Below are positions 47,448 to 57,066 of a DNA stretch of 64,000 nt, in pieces. Under the pieces are notes generated by a model that was not told where the DNA came from, searched no databases, and saw only the letters and a program-made list of their open reading frames with translations. A program made the position numbers and the translations under genes. The stretch's first letter is position 1. Each line of letters opens with the position of its first letter. Source of the DNA: Codonopsis lanceolata (Eukaryota; Streptophyta; Magnoliopsida; Asterales; Campanulaceae); NCBI GenBank assembly GCA_013146195.2, contig CM028379.1:154782437-154846436 (forward strand). Reading direction: 5' to 3'.

Positions 47448-48308
47448 ACGTAGTTAGTTCTTGTTTGGTAGAGCGTTTTGACCAAAACGCTGGTAAAAAA
47501 CGCAGCGTTTTCTTTTTAAAAGTGTTTCAATGCAGCGTTTTAAAAATGTGCAGCGTTTTAAAAAATGTGTTGTGTTTATAACTATTTTGTTTATAAAAAT
47601 AGTGTTTTGAAATAGTTTTCTAAACATGTTTACAAGAAAAAAATTGCATTTTGAAAGTGCTGAGTTTTAAAAATGCTACGTTTAGAAAAAGCTGCGTTTT
47701 CAAAACGCTGCACCAGACGAGGCCTTAATATAATTATAGTACTTAATAAATATTGTAGACTGGTAAAAACGTAATTAATATAATTTACTAAATAAACAAT
47801 AATTAATAAAAATTAATTAGTAAACTTACTAAATAATTGGAGAGTAATAACTTGATATTTGAAGACTTGAAGAATTGAGAGATGAAGAATTTTGAGAGAA
47901 TTGAAGAGATTAGAAGTGAGAAAAAATTATATAGGAAGTCGGAGTATTTATAGGCTAGGAAAAAAGGAAAAACAAACAAAAAAAATCACATAAAAAACAA
48001 CAAAAAACGGTAATAGTATCGTTCAGCCACCAGATTTGATCTGGGTCGTCCACTTCCTTTTATCTGAGCCGTCCAATTCAAAAAGTAGCCATTTTTGTCA
48101 AAATTAGCCATTGGAACCGTGAATCGCTTGTTCACGGTTCATGGTTCTGAACCGCCGGTTCATCAAAAAATCAAATACGCGAACCTTCATTGAACTGGTG
48201 AACCTCAGCCGGTTCTGGTTCACTTCCTATACGGTTTCGGTTCAGATGCGGTTCGGTTCACGGTACGAACCGTGAACCGTAGACCGGATGTGCATGTTTA
48301 GGTGCATC

Positions 48309-48364
48309 CCTTCGAGAGGCATTTCCCCTGTTATTTTCATCCTACTTGAAGCATTCCAACCTAT
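48309..48364 (-). pseudogene. Continuation of the Tat gag-protease linker beyond the hAT element
   Basis: The minus strand reads a short frame ending in GNASRR that joins the HVRGVINVILEEE sequence at 44511 across one copy of the GGTGCATC duplication. It ends where the plus-strand LTR begins at 48365. Confidence 0.6.
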
Positions 48365-49385
48365 TGTAGACACCTCAATTTTGTACTCCTTGTATATGAC
48401 ATGTCATAAAATATCAAGACATGTTAAAGGACAAAATATCAAGTTACAGAGTTGAAAATGCAAAAGAAAGATAGAATGCATAAACAGTGAATTGCAGAGG
48501 GCCAAAGTGACAAAATTAGAACAAGAAATGCTGTGGGCGCTGCCCACAACCCTCCTGGGCGCCGCGCCCCAAGCCTCCATAGGCAACGCCCACAAGCCTC
48601 CCAGTTACTAATGCATTTAGCCTAAGGTACAATATTTTTCAGCGCACGGTACAAGCCGTCGAAGCTCAGATGAGAAAACTTAACCGCGAAGGAATCCCTC
48701 ATCCTCAGTTATAAATAGAGGCTCCCGGCTTAAGAAAAAACATAGTTTCACCACGCAGTTTGTAAAAGTTCTCCCGAGAGAACGCCGAGGACACTTTCCT
48801 CTCCAGCCCCGAAGCTCTGCCAAACTGCCAAATCTCTTCCCTAAACACTAAAACTCTCTGGAAAACCTGAACCCTAGTTACCCTACTAGGTTTCTGCCCT
48901 ATTTCATCGGTTCAAAATAACCCAAAAGAGCAGTTGGCCTGCCCGAATCCAGACGTCAAATCCAGCGGAAGTAAGCAGTTGCTCTGCCCGATTCCAAACG
49001 CAATATCAAGTAAAAGCAAGCAGTTGCTCTGCTCAAATCCAGACATCAAAATCCAACCAAGGCCAGCAATTGCTCTGCCCGATTTTAGATTCAGCAAGCA
49101 CACAAAGCAAGCAAGCAGTTGTGTTGCCCAGATCCCGAGGCGAAAAACAATAAAAGGAGCAGTTGCGCTGCCCAAATCCCCACAAAATCAAAGCAAAAAG
49201 ACTCCCTCTCCCTAAAGGACAGAACGAGCACACCTAAAACCCTACCTAAGTGAAGTTGGTTCGGGTTATAACCTTCACCCTTCAAGAGGTAGGTACCAAA
49301 GTTATTTTTATCTTCGCTTAAGCTATATAAAAACATAATAACGACATAAACGTACCAAAGTTACCAAAGTTACCAAAGTTGTTCC
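48365..49385 (+). repeat. Tat-type LTR in plus orientation, first part
   Basis: It starts TGTAGACACCTCAATTTTGT, related to the LTRs at 42385 and 55100. GC-rich dyads occur at 48536-48600 (GTGGGCGCTGCCCAC). A TATAAATAG box is at 48710-48718. Between 48930 and 49180 a motif of the form GCAGTTGCTCTGCCC recurs six times every 43-49 bases. The sequence GTTGGTTCGGGTTATAACC (49253) also matches the opposite LTR at 54370. The LTR is broken at about 49385 by the LINE fragment and resumes near 52406. Confidence 0.75.
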
Positions 49386-51430
49386 GTATTTGCATGGGAG
49401 GGGTGGTGTGGTGATTTCTCATCTGTTATACGCTGATGATATGATCATTTTTTGTAATGCTTCTCGTCGATCCATTTTGGCTTTACGTCATGTTATCTCA
49501 TCATATGAAAATAGTTCGGGTCAGCTGGTTAATTTAGGAAAGAGTGGTTTTTATGTTGCGGAGTCTTGCTCCTCTACTAAACGTCATCAGATCGCATCTC
49601 TGTCTGGCTGTAGTCATCGTTCTTTTCCCATTCGGTATTTGGGAATTCCTATTTATCGAGGGCGTATAAAAAGCATATATTTTGAAGACTTAATGGCTAA
49701 GATATTGAAGCGTATTTCTGGCTGGAGTGGTCGTCTGCTTTCTATGGGGGGTCGACTTACTCTTTTAAAATCGGTTTTGTCCAGCATTCCAGTATATTGT
49801 TTGGCCGCTATTCGGGTTCATCAATCTGTGATTCGTCGGATAGAATCTCACATGGCTGATTTCTTATGGAGTTCTGGAGGTTCTGCTCGTGCCCATTGGG
49901 TGTCTTGGGCTGCAGTTTGTCGTCCTTTTCAAGAAGGAGGTTTAGGTCTTCGTTCTTTTAACCATGTGATGGAATCGTTACACGCTAAAATGGCTTGGAG
50001 TGCGTTACAAGGAAGGATCTTATGGGCGTCTTTTGTGCATGGGAAATATGATGGTAAGTTGGGTTTCTCCAGCAGCCCCTCGGCAGCTCCTCAATGGAAA
50101 TCGATTCTCTCTCAGATTCCTATAGTTCTGCAAAACAGCCGCTGGTTAGTTGGTCGAGGAGAAATCTCATTTTGGGCGGATAATTGGTGTGGTGATCCTT
50201 TGATTGGTCTGTTGCCTATGGATGTCAATCTTACAGTCCATCAAGCTTTTCATGACATCGAGCAGTTTATGGATATTATTCCTCCTCAATTTCCAGCCTG
50301 TTGTCCGGTCTATTTCTTGTGATCCTGATATTCCTGATCGTTTGATTTCGACTCTATCGGTCTCAGGGCAGTTTCAAACATCCAGTTTCTGGAACCTTAT
50401 TCGTCGGCACTCTCCTGCAGTTGATTGGGCAAGTAAGATTTGGCAGCCGTGGCTCCCATTAAAAATCAGTTGCTTCATGTGGCGTTTATGCCTTGGTGCT
50501 ATTCTGGTTGATTGTCAACTACATTTTAAAGGTGTATCAATTGTCTCTAAATGTTTCTGTTGTTCCCAGCCGGATAGAGAATCCATAGTTCATTTGTTTA
50601 TTCAGTCTGAGATTGCTCGTGCAGTGTGGGATTATTTTGCGCGTCCTTTCAATAAGATTAGCTCGTATCGATCTCTTAATCATCTTATGCAGGTCTGGTT
50701 CTCGAACAGTTCTACTCGAAACCAGGCTGGTGCTTGTTGTATTGGCATTTTGATATTAACTTGTTGGGAGATTTGGAAAGAAATGTGCAAAGCGGTTTTT
50801 GATAATGATCCTATGCAAATGGCGCGGATTATTTCACGTATTCGTGGGGGTCTTCGGGATGTGTGTTCGATGTTTACTCCTAAATCTAGGCTCTCCTTGT
50901 TGGACAGACTAGGTTTGGATTTTTTAAATCTCCCCATTCTTGAGCCATCTATTTGTAGGGGTGGTTGGTTTCGTTGGGATCCTCCTGGGGTATCAGTAAA
51001 CTTAACACCGATGGTTCTCGTGAATGGTAATCACTCGGGTGGTGGTATTTTACGAGACTATCAGGGTCATTTGATCACTGCTTTTTCTTCCTTTTATGGC
51101 ATAGGCACTAATACTAGTGCGGAGATAAAAGCTCTTCGTGATGGCCTCCGTCTGTGCCACAATCTCAATCTTGGTAATGTTATAGTGGAATCGGATTCTA
51201 TGGTAGCTGTTATGGTCTTATCTAATCATCATTGTGCTCCGTGGATGTATGATTATGATCTTCGAGACTCATAAAGGTTTTCAGAATACATGGGTGACTT
51301 TTCTATTCATCATGTTTTCCGGGAGAAAACTTTGTTGTTGACAAATTTTGTGCTCACACTTTCATAAAGGTTTTCGATGTTATAATTCTATCTCTCGATC
51401 TTCCCTGTCAGCCTTGCAAGCTTTGAACCC
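49385..51430 (+). pseudogene. L1-type LINE fragment (RT end, zinc domain, RNase H)
   Basis: The 5'-truncated ORF2 starts in reverse transcriptase just before the catalytic HLLYADDMIIFCNASRRS. It continues with NLGKSGFYVAE, RYLGIPIYRGRI and WSGRLLSMGGRLTLLKSVLS, a typical plant L1 pattern. A frameshift near 50290 follows. The second frame has the zf-RVT region (WQPWLPLKISCFMWRLCLGA, CFCCSQPDRESIVHLF) and an RNase H of the plant type (GGGILRDYQGHLITAFSSFY, TSAEIKALRDGLRLC). It stops at 51274, but GDFSIHHVFREK follows in a neighbouring frame. No poly-A tail was found; its 3' end runs into the inverted repeat at 51437. It lies within the plus-oriented Tat LTR. Confidence 0.9.
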
Positions 51431-51436
51431 TGTCTC

Positions 51437-52405
51437 CCTCCATATGTTCTTGTCTACCCATTAACCCAAATTTGAGAGAAGTACATGGTTGCATGAATAT
51501 CAATTTAACGTTTTTTACAGAAGAATCGGTGAGATCGAAGCTACCGATCAAAATATAGGTTTTTTTGTTCAATCATTCTCATTTGTTCATATGAACATAC
51601 AAATTTTAAGTTATCGTTATTCTCCTTCGCATTTCACACAAAGCTCTGACATGGAAAAAGGTTTTGCAATTTCTGCCATCAAACTACGCCTGGAATACGA
51701 TCATTGCATAATCAACACGCAACTTCCATTCATCAATGTTGATCCATCAAAATTGTTCGTGAAATGAGATTCAAATATCGGTTGATTGGTCAATCGGAGT
51801 GATCCTTCCAACACATGAGGATGGATACGCAACGACCTAGTATGTATAGCCTGGTTTTTTGCTGCTTTAGCATGGACGAACATCGGTTTCCGAAACTGTT
51901 TCTCCAGCGAGAATGAGACGATGGTGAGGTCTTCCACTTCCGCCATGGTTGCCTCTTTCTCTCTCTCCAAAACTTCTCTCAAATTTGGGTTAATGGGTAG
52001 ACCAAGAACATATGGAGGGAGATATGGGTTTCAGATCTGGAATTGGCGGGGGTGCTGGAACGATAGGAGCATGAGATGAGGGGGCGATTTTGGCAGGAGA
52101 TAGAGCAGGAAAGAGGCCGGCGATGGTGAGAGAGAGAGAGCTCGGAGAAGAAGGAAGCTAGCTAGCTATTTTTGGAATCTGGGATTTTTTTTCCTTAATT
52201 GTTCGCAGAGGGCGATGATGAAGAAGACGAGGGAAAAATAGGTATTTAACATAACCTAACAGTTAAACTTAACGTCCATCCAAAAATAGGGTTAACATGC
52301 AAGATAAGTCTGGTATAGTGGCCGCATTGAAAATTTTGACGTCTCAGTGGTACTAATTGCAATTTTTGAAAAAGTACAGTGGCCCAAATATGCGTTTTGC
52401 CTTTG
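51437..52405 (-). mobile_element. Possible gene-carrying MULE remnant with inverted repeat
   Basis: The minus strand from 52405 begins GGCAAAACGCATATTTGGGC and continues with a long terminal-repeat-like sequence to about 52230. This is followed by a gene-like segment: leader, ATG at 51946 and an 81-codon frame (MAEVEDLTIVSFSLEKQFRK ...). About 50 bases just upstream of that ATG (51968-52020) recur inverted at 51437-51490. The matching outer terminal repeat on the left was not found, so the element is incomplete or its class is uncertain. I do not recognise the encoded protein. Confidence 0.4.
51704..51946 (-). pseudogene. Unrecognised 81-codon frame, probably a captured gene fragment
   Basis: The ATG at 51946 has a good plant context (GCAACCATGGCG) after a purine-rich leader. 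The frame reads MAEVEDLTIVSFSLEKQF, then KPMFVHAKAA, and ends at a stop shortly after SCVLIMQ. No domain was recognised. The sharp start context and the position behind a terminal-repeat-like sequence suggest the first exon of a host gene carried by a transposon. It may equally be chance. Confidence 0.35.
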
Positions 52406-52900
52406 TTTAAATTAGTTTCTTCTTTCGTCTTTACTTTAATGTAAAGTAGTTATAATTTGTAGCAGTTTGTTTAGTTTGTTTCCTGCATTCACTTAAAAAT
52501 AAGAAATAGTTGTGCTTCTTGTTATTTAATAAATTTTCTTTCCTGCTTATACATGTAATGTAAATAAAGTTTGTTAATAGTATAAATGTTTTATCCTTAA
52601 AATAACTTATAAGAATGTTGTAATTATTCTTTATGTTGTATTATTCCAGTTGTAATTTTACTTTCTTTTCTTAGATAAAAGTAAATTAATTTCTCTCTAT
52701 TTCTCTCTGTCACATAAATGTATTTTTCTAAGCCAAAGTGTACAAAATAAAATAAGCATATTGATAAACTCATTATGAGACCGAAAATACGAGTTGGGTG
52801 CCTAACCCCTTCCTAACTCGTAACTTAGCCCCCGAACCCATATAATCTGGCATGTTTGGTTTTTCTTTGTTTCTCCTAAAAATAAAGATGGTGACTCTGT
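52406..52900 (+). repeat. Tat-type LTR in plus orientation, second part
   Basis: An AT-rich LTR end includes GAGTTGGGTGCCTAACCCCT (52791), which recurs inverted at 54035-54060, and ends near AAAATAAAGA. TGGTGACTCTGT (52889-52900) after it is a Tat-like primer site. It completes the LTR started at 48365. What follows (52901-53010) is leader sequence of the same orientation, fused to an oppositely oriented gag. Confidence 0.65.
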
Positions 52901-53010
52901 AACACATTTTTCGAGTCCACAATTGAGGCCGAGTGTATACCATCCACTTAAAAGGTTTTGCAACCCCCCGCATTTCAGTGGCGTGGAACCGATTAAAAAC
53001 GGGGCACTCA

Positions 53011-53789
53011 CACATGTCTTCGTTGATCAGTTTCTGAATGACATTTTTCAGCGGGCAATATTCTTCTGTGGTGTGCCCATAGTCATCATGGTAGGCACAC
53101 CTCCTCGTACGATCTCTACTATCTGCAGTCTCGACGCTAATACGTTGCGCGCGGGGAAGCTCATCCCTCACCTCGTACAATATGTCTTCCCGCAATATAT
53201 TAAGCGGGATAAGGTCACTTTCCTGAAGAAATTCTCTGGGGCGGTCATACCTTGACTTGCTTCGATTATAACCACCCCCTCATTTCTGGTCGTTGCTTTT
53301 GTCAGCATTGTCATTCCCACCAGCCTCTGTGCTCGCCTTCATTTTCTCCTTTTTTGCGGTCTCTCCCATACACCATTTCTGAGCCCGCATCAACATTTCT
53401 ACCTACGTTTTGGGCTCCCTCATACTTAGTTCTGATCTCAGGCCACCTTCTCCCTCGAGTAAGCCAGTCTCAAAAAATAGGGTGACCTCCTGCTCGGACA
53501 AACCAGGCACTTGCTCGAGCATTTTTGTGAATCTCTCCAAGTAACTGGAAGTAGATTCATGGGCCCATTGTTGGATTTTTGCCAAGTCTGCCCTTGTCTT
53601 GGCACTTAATCCTGAAGTTCTGAAATCGGCCAAGAATTTTGCCTGTAGGTCTGCCCAGTTGTTGATCAACCTGTGCGGTAGAGCTCCCATCCAAGCCAAA
53701 GCCTTTCCTTGCAAAAAGCCCACAAATGCCCGTATTTTTAACGCCTCATCTGAGGTTAACTGTGAGTGCCCCGGTTTTTCGCATTTCAT
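53011..53789 (-). pseudogene. gag: Tat-lineage gag, truncated
   Basis: One minus-strand frame from 53789 has SDEALKIRAFVGFLQGKALA, WMGALPHRLINNWADLQAKF and SSYLERFTKMLEQVPGLSEQ. It is interrupted by a TAG at 53403-53405 but continues as EMLMRAQKW. It ends with a knuckle-like CAYHDDYGHTTEEYCPLKN (about 53100), the pattern of Tat gag proteins. Beyond codon LINEDM the sequence changes abruptly into inverted LTR-leader DNA at about 53010. Its N-terminal part joins directly to the leader of the minus-strand LTR (53960). Confidence 0.82.
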
Positions 53790-53960
53790 CCTCCCTTATT
53801 TAGGGGAAAACAAAATTCAAGAAACACAACGCTTTTTTCATTCAATCTTCCCTTGTTTAGGGGAAAACGAAATTAAAATGACAAAAAAAAAAACGTTGTA
53901 ACAAGCGCGTGGAATACGTCCGACCTCATTGTGGAATCAAAATGTTAAAACAGAGCCATC

Positions 53961-55100
53961 ATCTTTATTTTAAGGAAAAACAAAGAAAAACCAACTGTAA
54001 CCAGATTTGTAAAAGGGTTCGGAGGCTAAGTTACGAGGTGGGAAGGGGTTAGGCACCCAACTCGCCCTTTCGGTCTCAAAACAAGTTTTTTGGCTAGAAT
54101 ATGCTTTTATTTATATTTGTTTAACAAGTAAAATAAAGCATTTAAACATATATATTTGTATCTATATTATTACAAACTTGTAACAGTCTCCTTTTGGGAG
54201 TTATGAATACATTTATAAACATTTGGTCATAATAAAGCTCTTTTTAGTGATATTTGTTATAGAAATCCGGGCAGCATAACTGCTTATATTTATTACATCG
54301 GGCTGACTTAAATAGCATTTTATAAACAAAACTTTAAAATAGCATACCTTTTGAAGCGTGGGGGCTTTATCCCGAACCAACTAGCTTCTAGTAGATTTAG
54401 ATTGCGCTCGTTCTGTCCTTCCAGGAGAGGGAGTCTTTTTGCTGTTGCGGAGATTTGGGCAGACTAACTGCTTCTGAAAGTTGCTTTCTGGCCTCAGGAA
54501 CCGGGCGGAGTAACTACTTGCTTGTTTTTTACGGATTTGGCGTCTGGATTTGGGCAATGCAACTGTTCTTTTTGGAATTTTTGGACCGGAGGAATATGGT
54601 GGAATCCTAGCAGGGCAACTAGGTTTCACTTTAACCGATTGATTTTGTGTTTGGGGGAGATTTGGCAGAGCTTTGGGGCTAGAGGAAGAATTTCCTTAGG
54701 CGCTCACTCGGGAGAACGATCACTCACTGCGCGGTGAAAGTTTGATAACTGCGTGTACTGTGTGTTTTTTTTTTCACAATCCGGGGCCTCTTATTTATAA
54801 GCTAGAGAAGGGATTCCTTCGTCATTAAGATTTCTCACTTCGTGCTTCATCGGCTTGTACCGCGTGCTTGCGTATTAGGCAACCGCGCTCTATGGGTGGC
54901 ATCGTGGGCTTTTTGGTCTCTTTTTTGCAGGGCTTAGGCCCCCCGCATTTGGCACTAGGCCCCCTGCATTTCACTGTTTAAGCATCCTGCTTTTTCTTTT
55001 GCATTTTAAACCATGTAAGTTGACATTCGTTAGTGTTTTAATAGGTCTTGATATCTCATGTTATGTTACATACCAGGGGTATGAAATTGGGGTGTCTGCA
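53961..55100 (-). repeat. Tat-type LTR in minus orientation
   Basis: On the minus strand it starts TGCAGACACCCCAATTTCAT at 55100 and ends near 53961, before a primer-like TGGCTCTGTTTT and leader. A TATAAATAAG box lies at 54800-54791. Copies of the GCAG-N5-CTGCCC motif occur downstream of it. The position is ambiguous in a telling way: it is the 3' LTR of the Tat element whose pol enters at 64000, yet a gag follows it on the same strand, as if it were also a 5' LTR. Confidence 0.75.
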
Positions 55101-55460
55101 GAGCCCCTCAACGATGGAGTTTACGGGTAACCCGAAGCTTACCGAGTAAACGAACATCGTTGATAAGAAATAAACTCTCAAATTTCGTTGAAATTATAAT
55201 GGGGAGTAATATAAGAGGTAGTAGTTATAATGCAGCAGTTTATAGGGTGCGGTTCAAATCTCACATACCCTAGACATATTTAGTCGGTTATAGCAGGTTA
55301 TCGTAGTTTTTAAGCAGATATGCAAATTTATATGCTCTGATGGTCGGACCTATCAAAATAGGCTGCCTACGTATCCCTTATAAAAGGAATCAGACTAAAC
55401 GTAGTTCGACCTCATGCAAACAAACAACGAGCACTGGATGGGATACCATGAATTCTAATC
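55101..55460 (-). other. Region between LTR and tandem repeat of the Tat element
   Basis: No gene is seen. On the minus strand it ends in GAGGGGCTC, a weak polypurine tract just before the LTR start. Frames that run from here into the repeats (55340-56073) are artefacts of the repeat. Confidence 0.55.
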
Positions 55461-56575
55461 GTTTCCAAGACTCGGGGTTACACCCATTGTGGAAAAGATC
55501 CAACAGAGATTCATATAGGGCTGATCATTTTCCAAGACCCGGGGTTTTCACCCATTGTGGAGAAGATCCAACAAAGATTCCGATGGGACCGATCATTTTC
55601 CAAGACCCCGGGTTTGCACCCGTTGTGGAGAAGATCCAACAAAGATTTCAATGGGACCGATCATTTTCCAAGACCCAGGGTTTTCACCCGTTGTGGAAAA
55701 GATCCAACAAAGATTCATATGGGGATGATCATTTTCCAAGACCCGGGGTTTTCACCCATTGTGGAGAAGATCCAACAAAGATTTCGATGGCATGAAACTG
55801 ATCATTTCCAAGACCCAGGGTTTGCACCCATTGTGGAAAAGATCCAACAAAGATTTCAATGGGTCCGATCATTTTCCAAGACCCGGGGTTTTCACTCGTT
55901 GTGGAAAAGATCCAACCAAGATTCAGATGGGGATGATCATTTTCCAAGACCCAGGGTTTTCACCCGTTGTGGAGAAGATCCAACAAAGATTTCGATGGTA
56001 CCGATCATTTTCCAAGACCCGGGGTTTTCACCCATTATGGAGAAGATCCAACAAATATAATCAGATGCCATGAAACTAATCGTTTCCAAGACCCAGGGTT
56101 TTCACCCGTTGTGGAAAGGATTAAACAGAGATTATAGCATGGAATGAAACTGATCGTTTCCAAGACCCGGGGTTTTCACCTATTCTGGAAAATATTAAAC
56201 ACAGATTATATCATGGCATGAAACTGATCGTTTCCAAGACCCAAGGTTTTCACCCGTTGTGGAAAGGATTAAACAGAGACTATAGCGTGGCATGAAACTG
56301 ATCGTTTCCAAGACCCGGGGCTTTCACCCGTTGTGCAAAGGATCCAACAGATATAATCAGATGGCATGAAACTAATCGTTTCTAAGACCCGAGGTTTTCA
56401 CCCATTGTGGAAAAGATTAAACACAGATTATAGCATAGCATGAAACTGATCGTTTCCAAGACCCGGGGTTTTCACCCATTGTGGAAAAGATCCAACAAAG
56501 ATATAATCAGATGGCATGAAACTGATCGTTTCTAAGACCCAGGGTTTGCACCCGTTGTGGAAAAGATCTAACAGA
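55461..56575. repeat. Tandem repeat array in the 3' region of the Tat element, about 16 units
   Basis: Each unit contains TTCCAAGACCCGGGGTTTTC, then CACCCGTTGTGGAAAAGATC and CAACAAAGAT. Units on the left half are 64-70 bases and end in GATGGGACCGATCA. Units on the right are about 74 bases and carry ATAGCATGGCATGAAACTGA. The array lies between pol and the LTR at 55100, the place where Tat/Ogre elements are known to grow satellite-like repeats. Since the unit length leaves all three frames partly open, several long frames cross it, but they are not genes. Confidence 0.92.
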
Positions 56576-57066
56576 TATAATAGCATGGAATGATATAAAA
56601 TGCATGCAAAAAGGTAAAGTAAAATGCATATACTTTTACCCCTTTTTCTTTTCTTTTGGTTGCGGGCATCCTGCTGGGAATCAGAATGGTATAATTCTTA
56701 CTTTTATGATTTTCTTGTGACTGTCTTGCTGGGTAAATGAATTTTTAGTGACTTTTGATGGATGACTGTCGCTTTTTGTTAACAAAGCTAACTTTGTTAA
56801 TCTTCCGTTAAGCTTTCAGGGCCTTTTTGCAATTTGAGCAAACTAGGAAATTTAAATGTTGCACTTGGACTTTGGAGGGGAGGAAAGTGAAACTTCCCTA
56901 TTTTCCTGTTTCATATGCGGCAGAGAGTGAGCAGTGCTCACTTTCTTCATTTCTCCTTTCTTCTTCGTTGTTTCCTTCGCTGTCATTGTTGCCGACAAGC
57001 ATATCTTCTTCATTTTTCCATCTTTTCTCGATTTTCTTTTGCCAAATTAATTGTTTTTCTTGATAG

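Larger units (their letters stand above)
44520..48300 (-). mobile_element. hAT DNA transposon with TIRs and 8-bp target duplication
   Basis: The ends TAGACATGCCCATTCGG and (inverse of right end) TAAACATGCACATCCGG form a 17-bp inverted repeat with three mismatches. The duplication GGTGCATC is perfect at 44512-44519 and 48301-48308. Removing 44520-48300 plus one duplication restores continuous Tat coding sequence. Both subterminal regions are rich in CCGTGAACCG-type repeats, the usual transposase-binding arrangement of hAT elements. It encodes a broken minus-strand transposase (45020-47122). Confidence 0.93.

Noticed and set aside
47264..47485. 73-codon Tyr/Ile-rich frame
   Set aside because: It runs through the (AT)n microsatellite.
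48912..49336. Overlapping frames on both strands of the Tat LTR
   Set aside because: They arise from the repeated GCAG-N5-CTGCCC motif. LTRs are non-coding.
55340..56073. Three overlapping long open frames with a repeated protein pattern
   Set aside because: They follow the tandem DNA repeat in all three frames, with no start context and no domain. Openness comes from the unit sequence.
55461..56575. Regular repeats resembling a CRISPR array
   Set aside because: Plant nuclear context; the whole unit is repeated with no unique spacers and unit length drifts.
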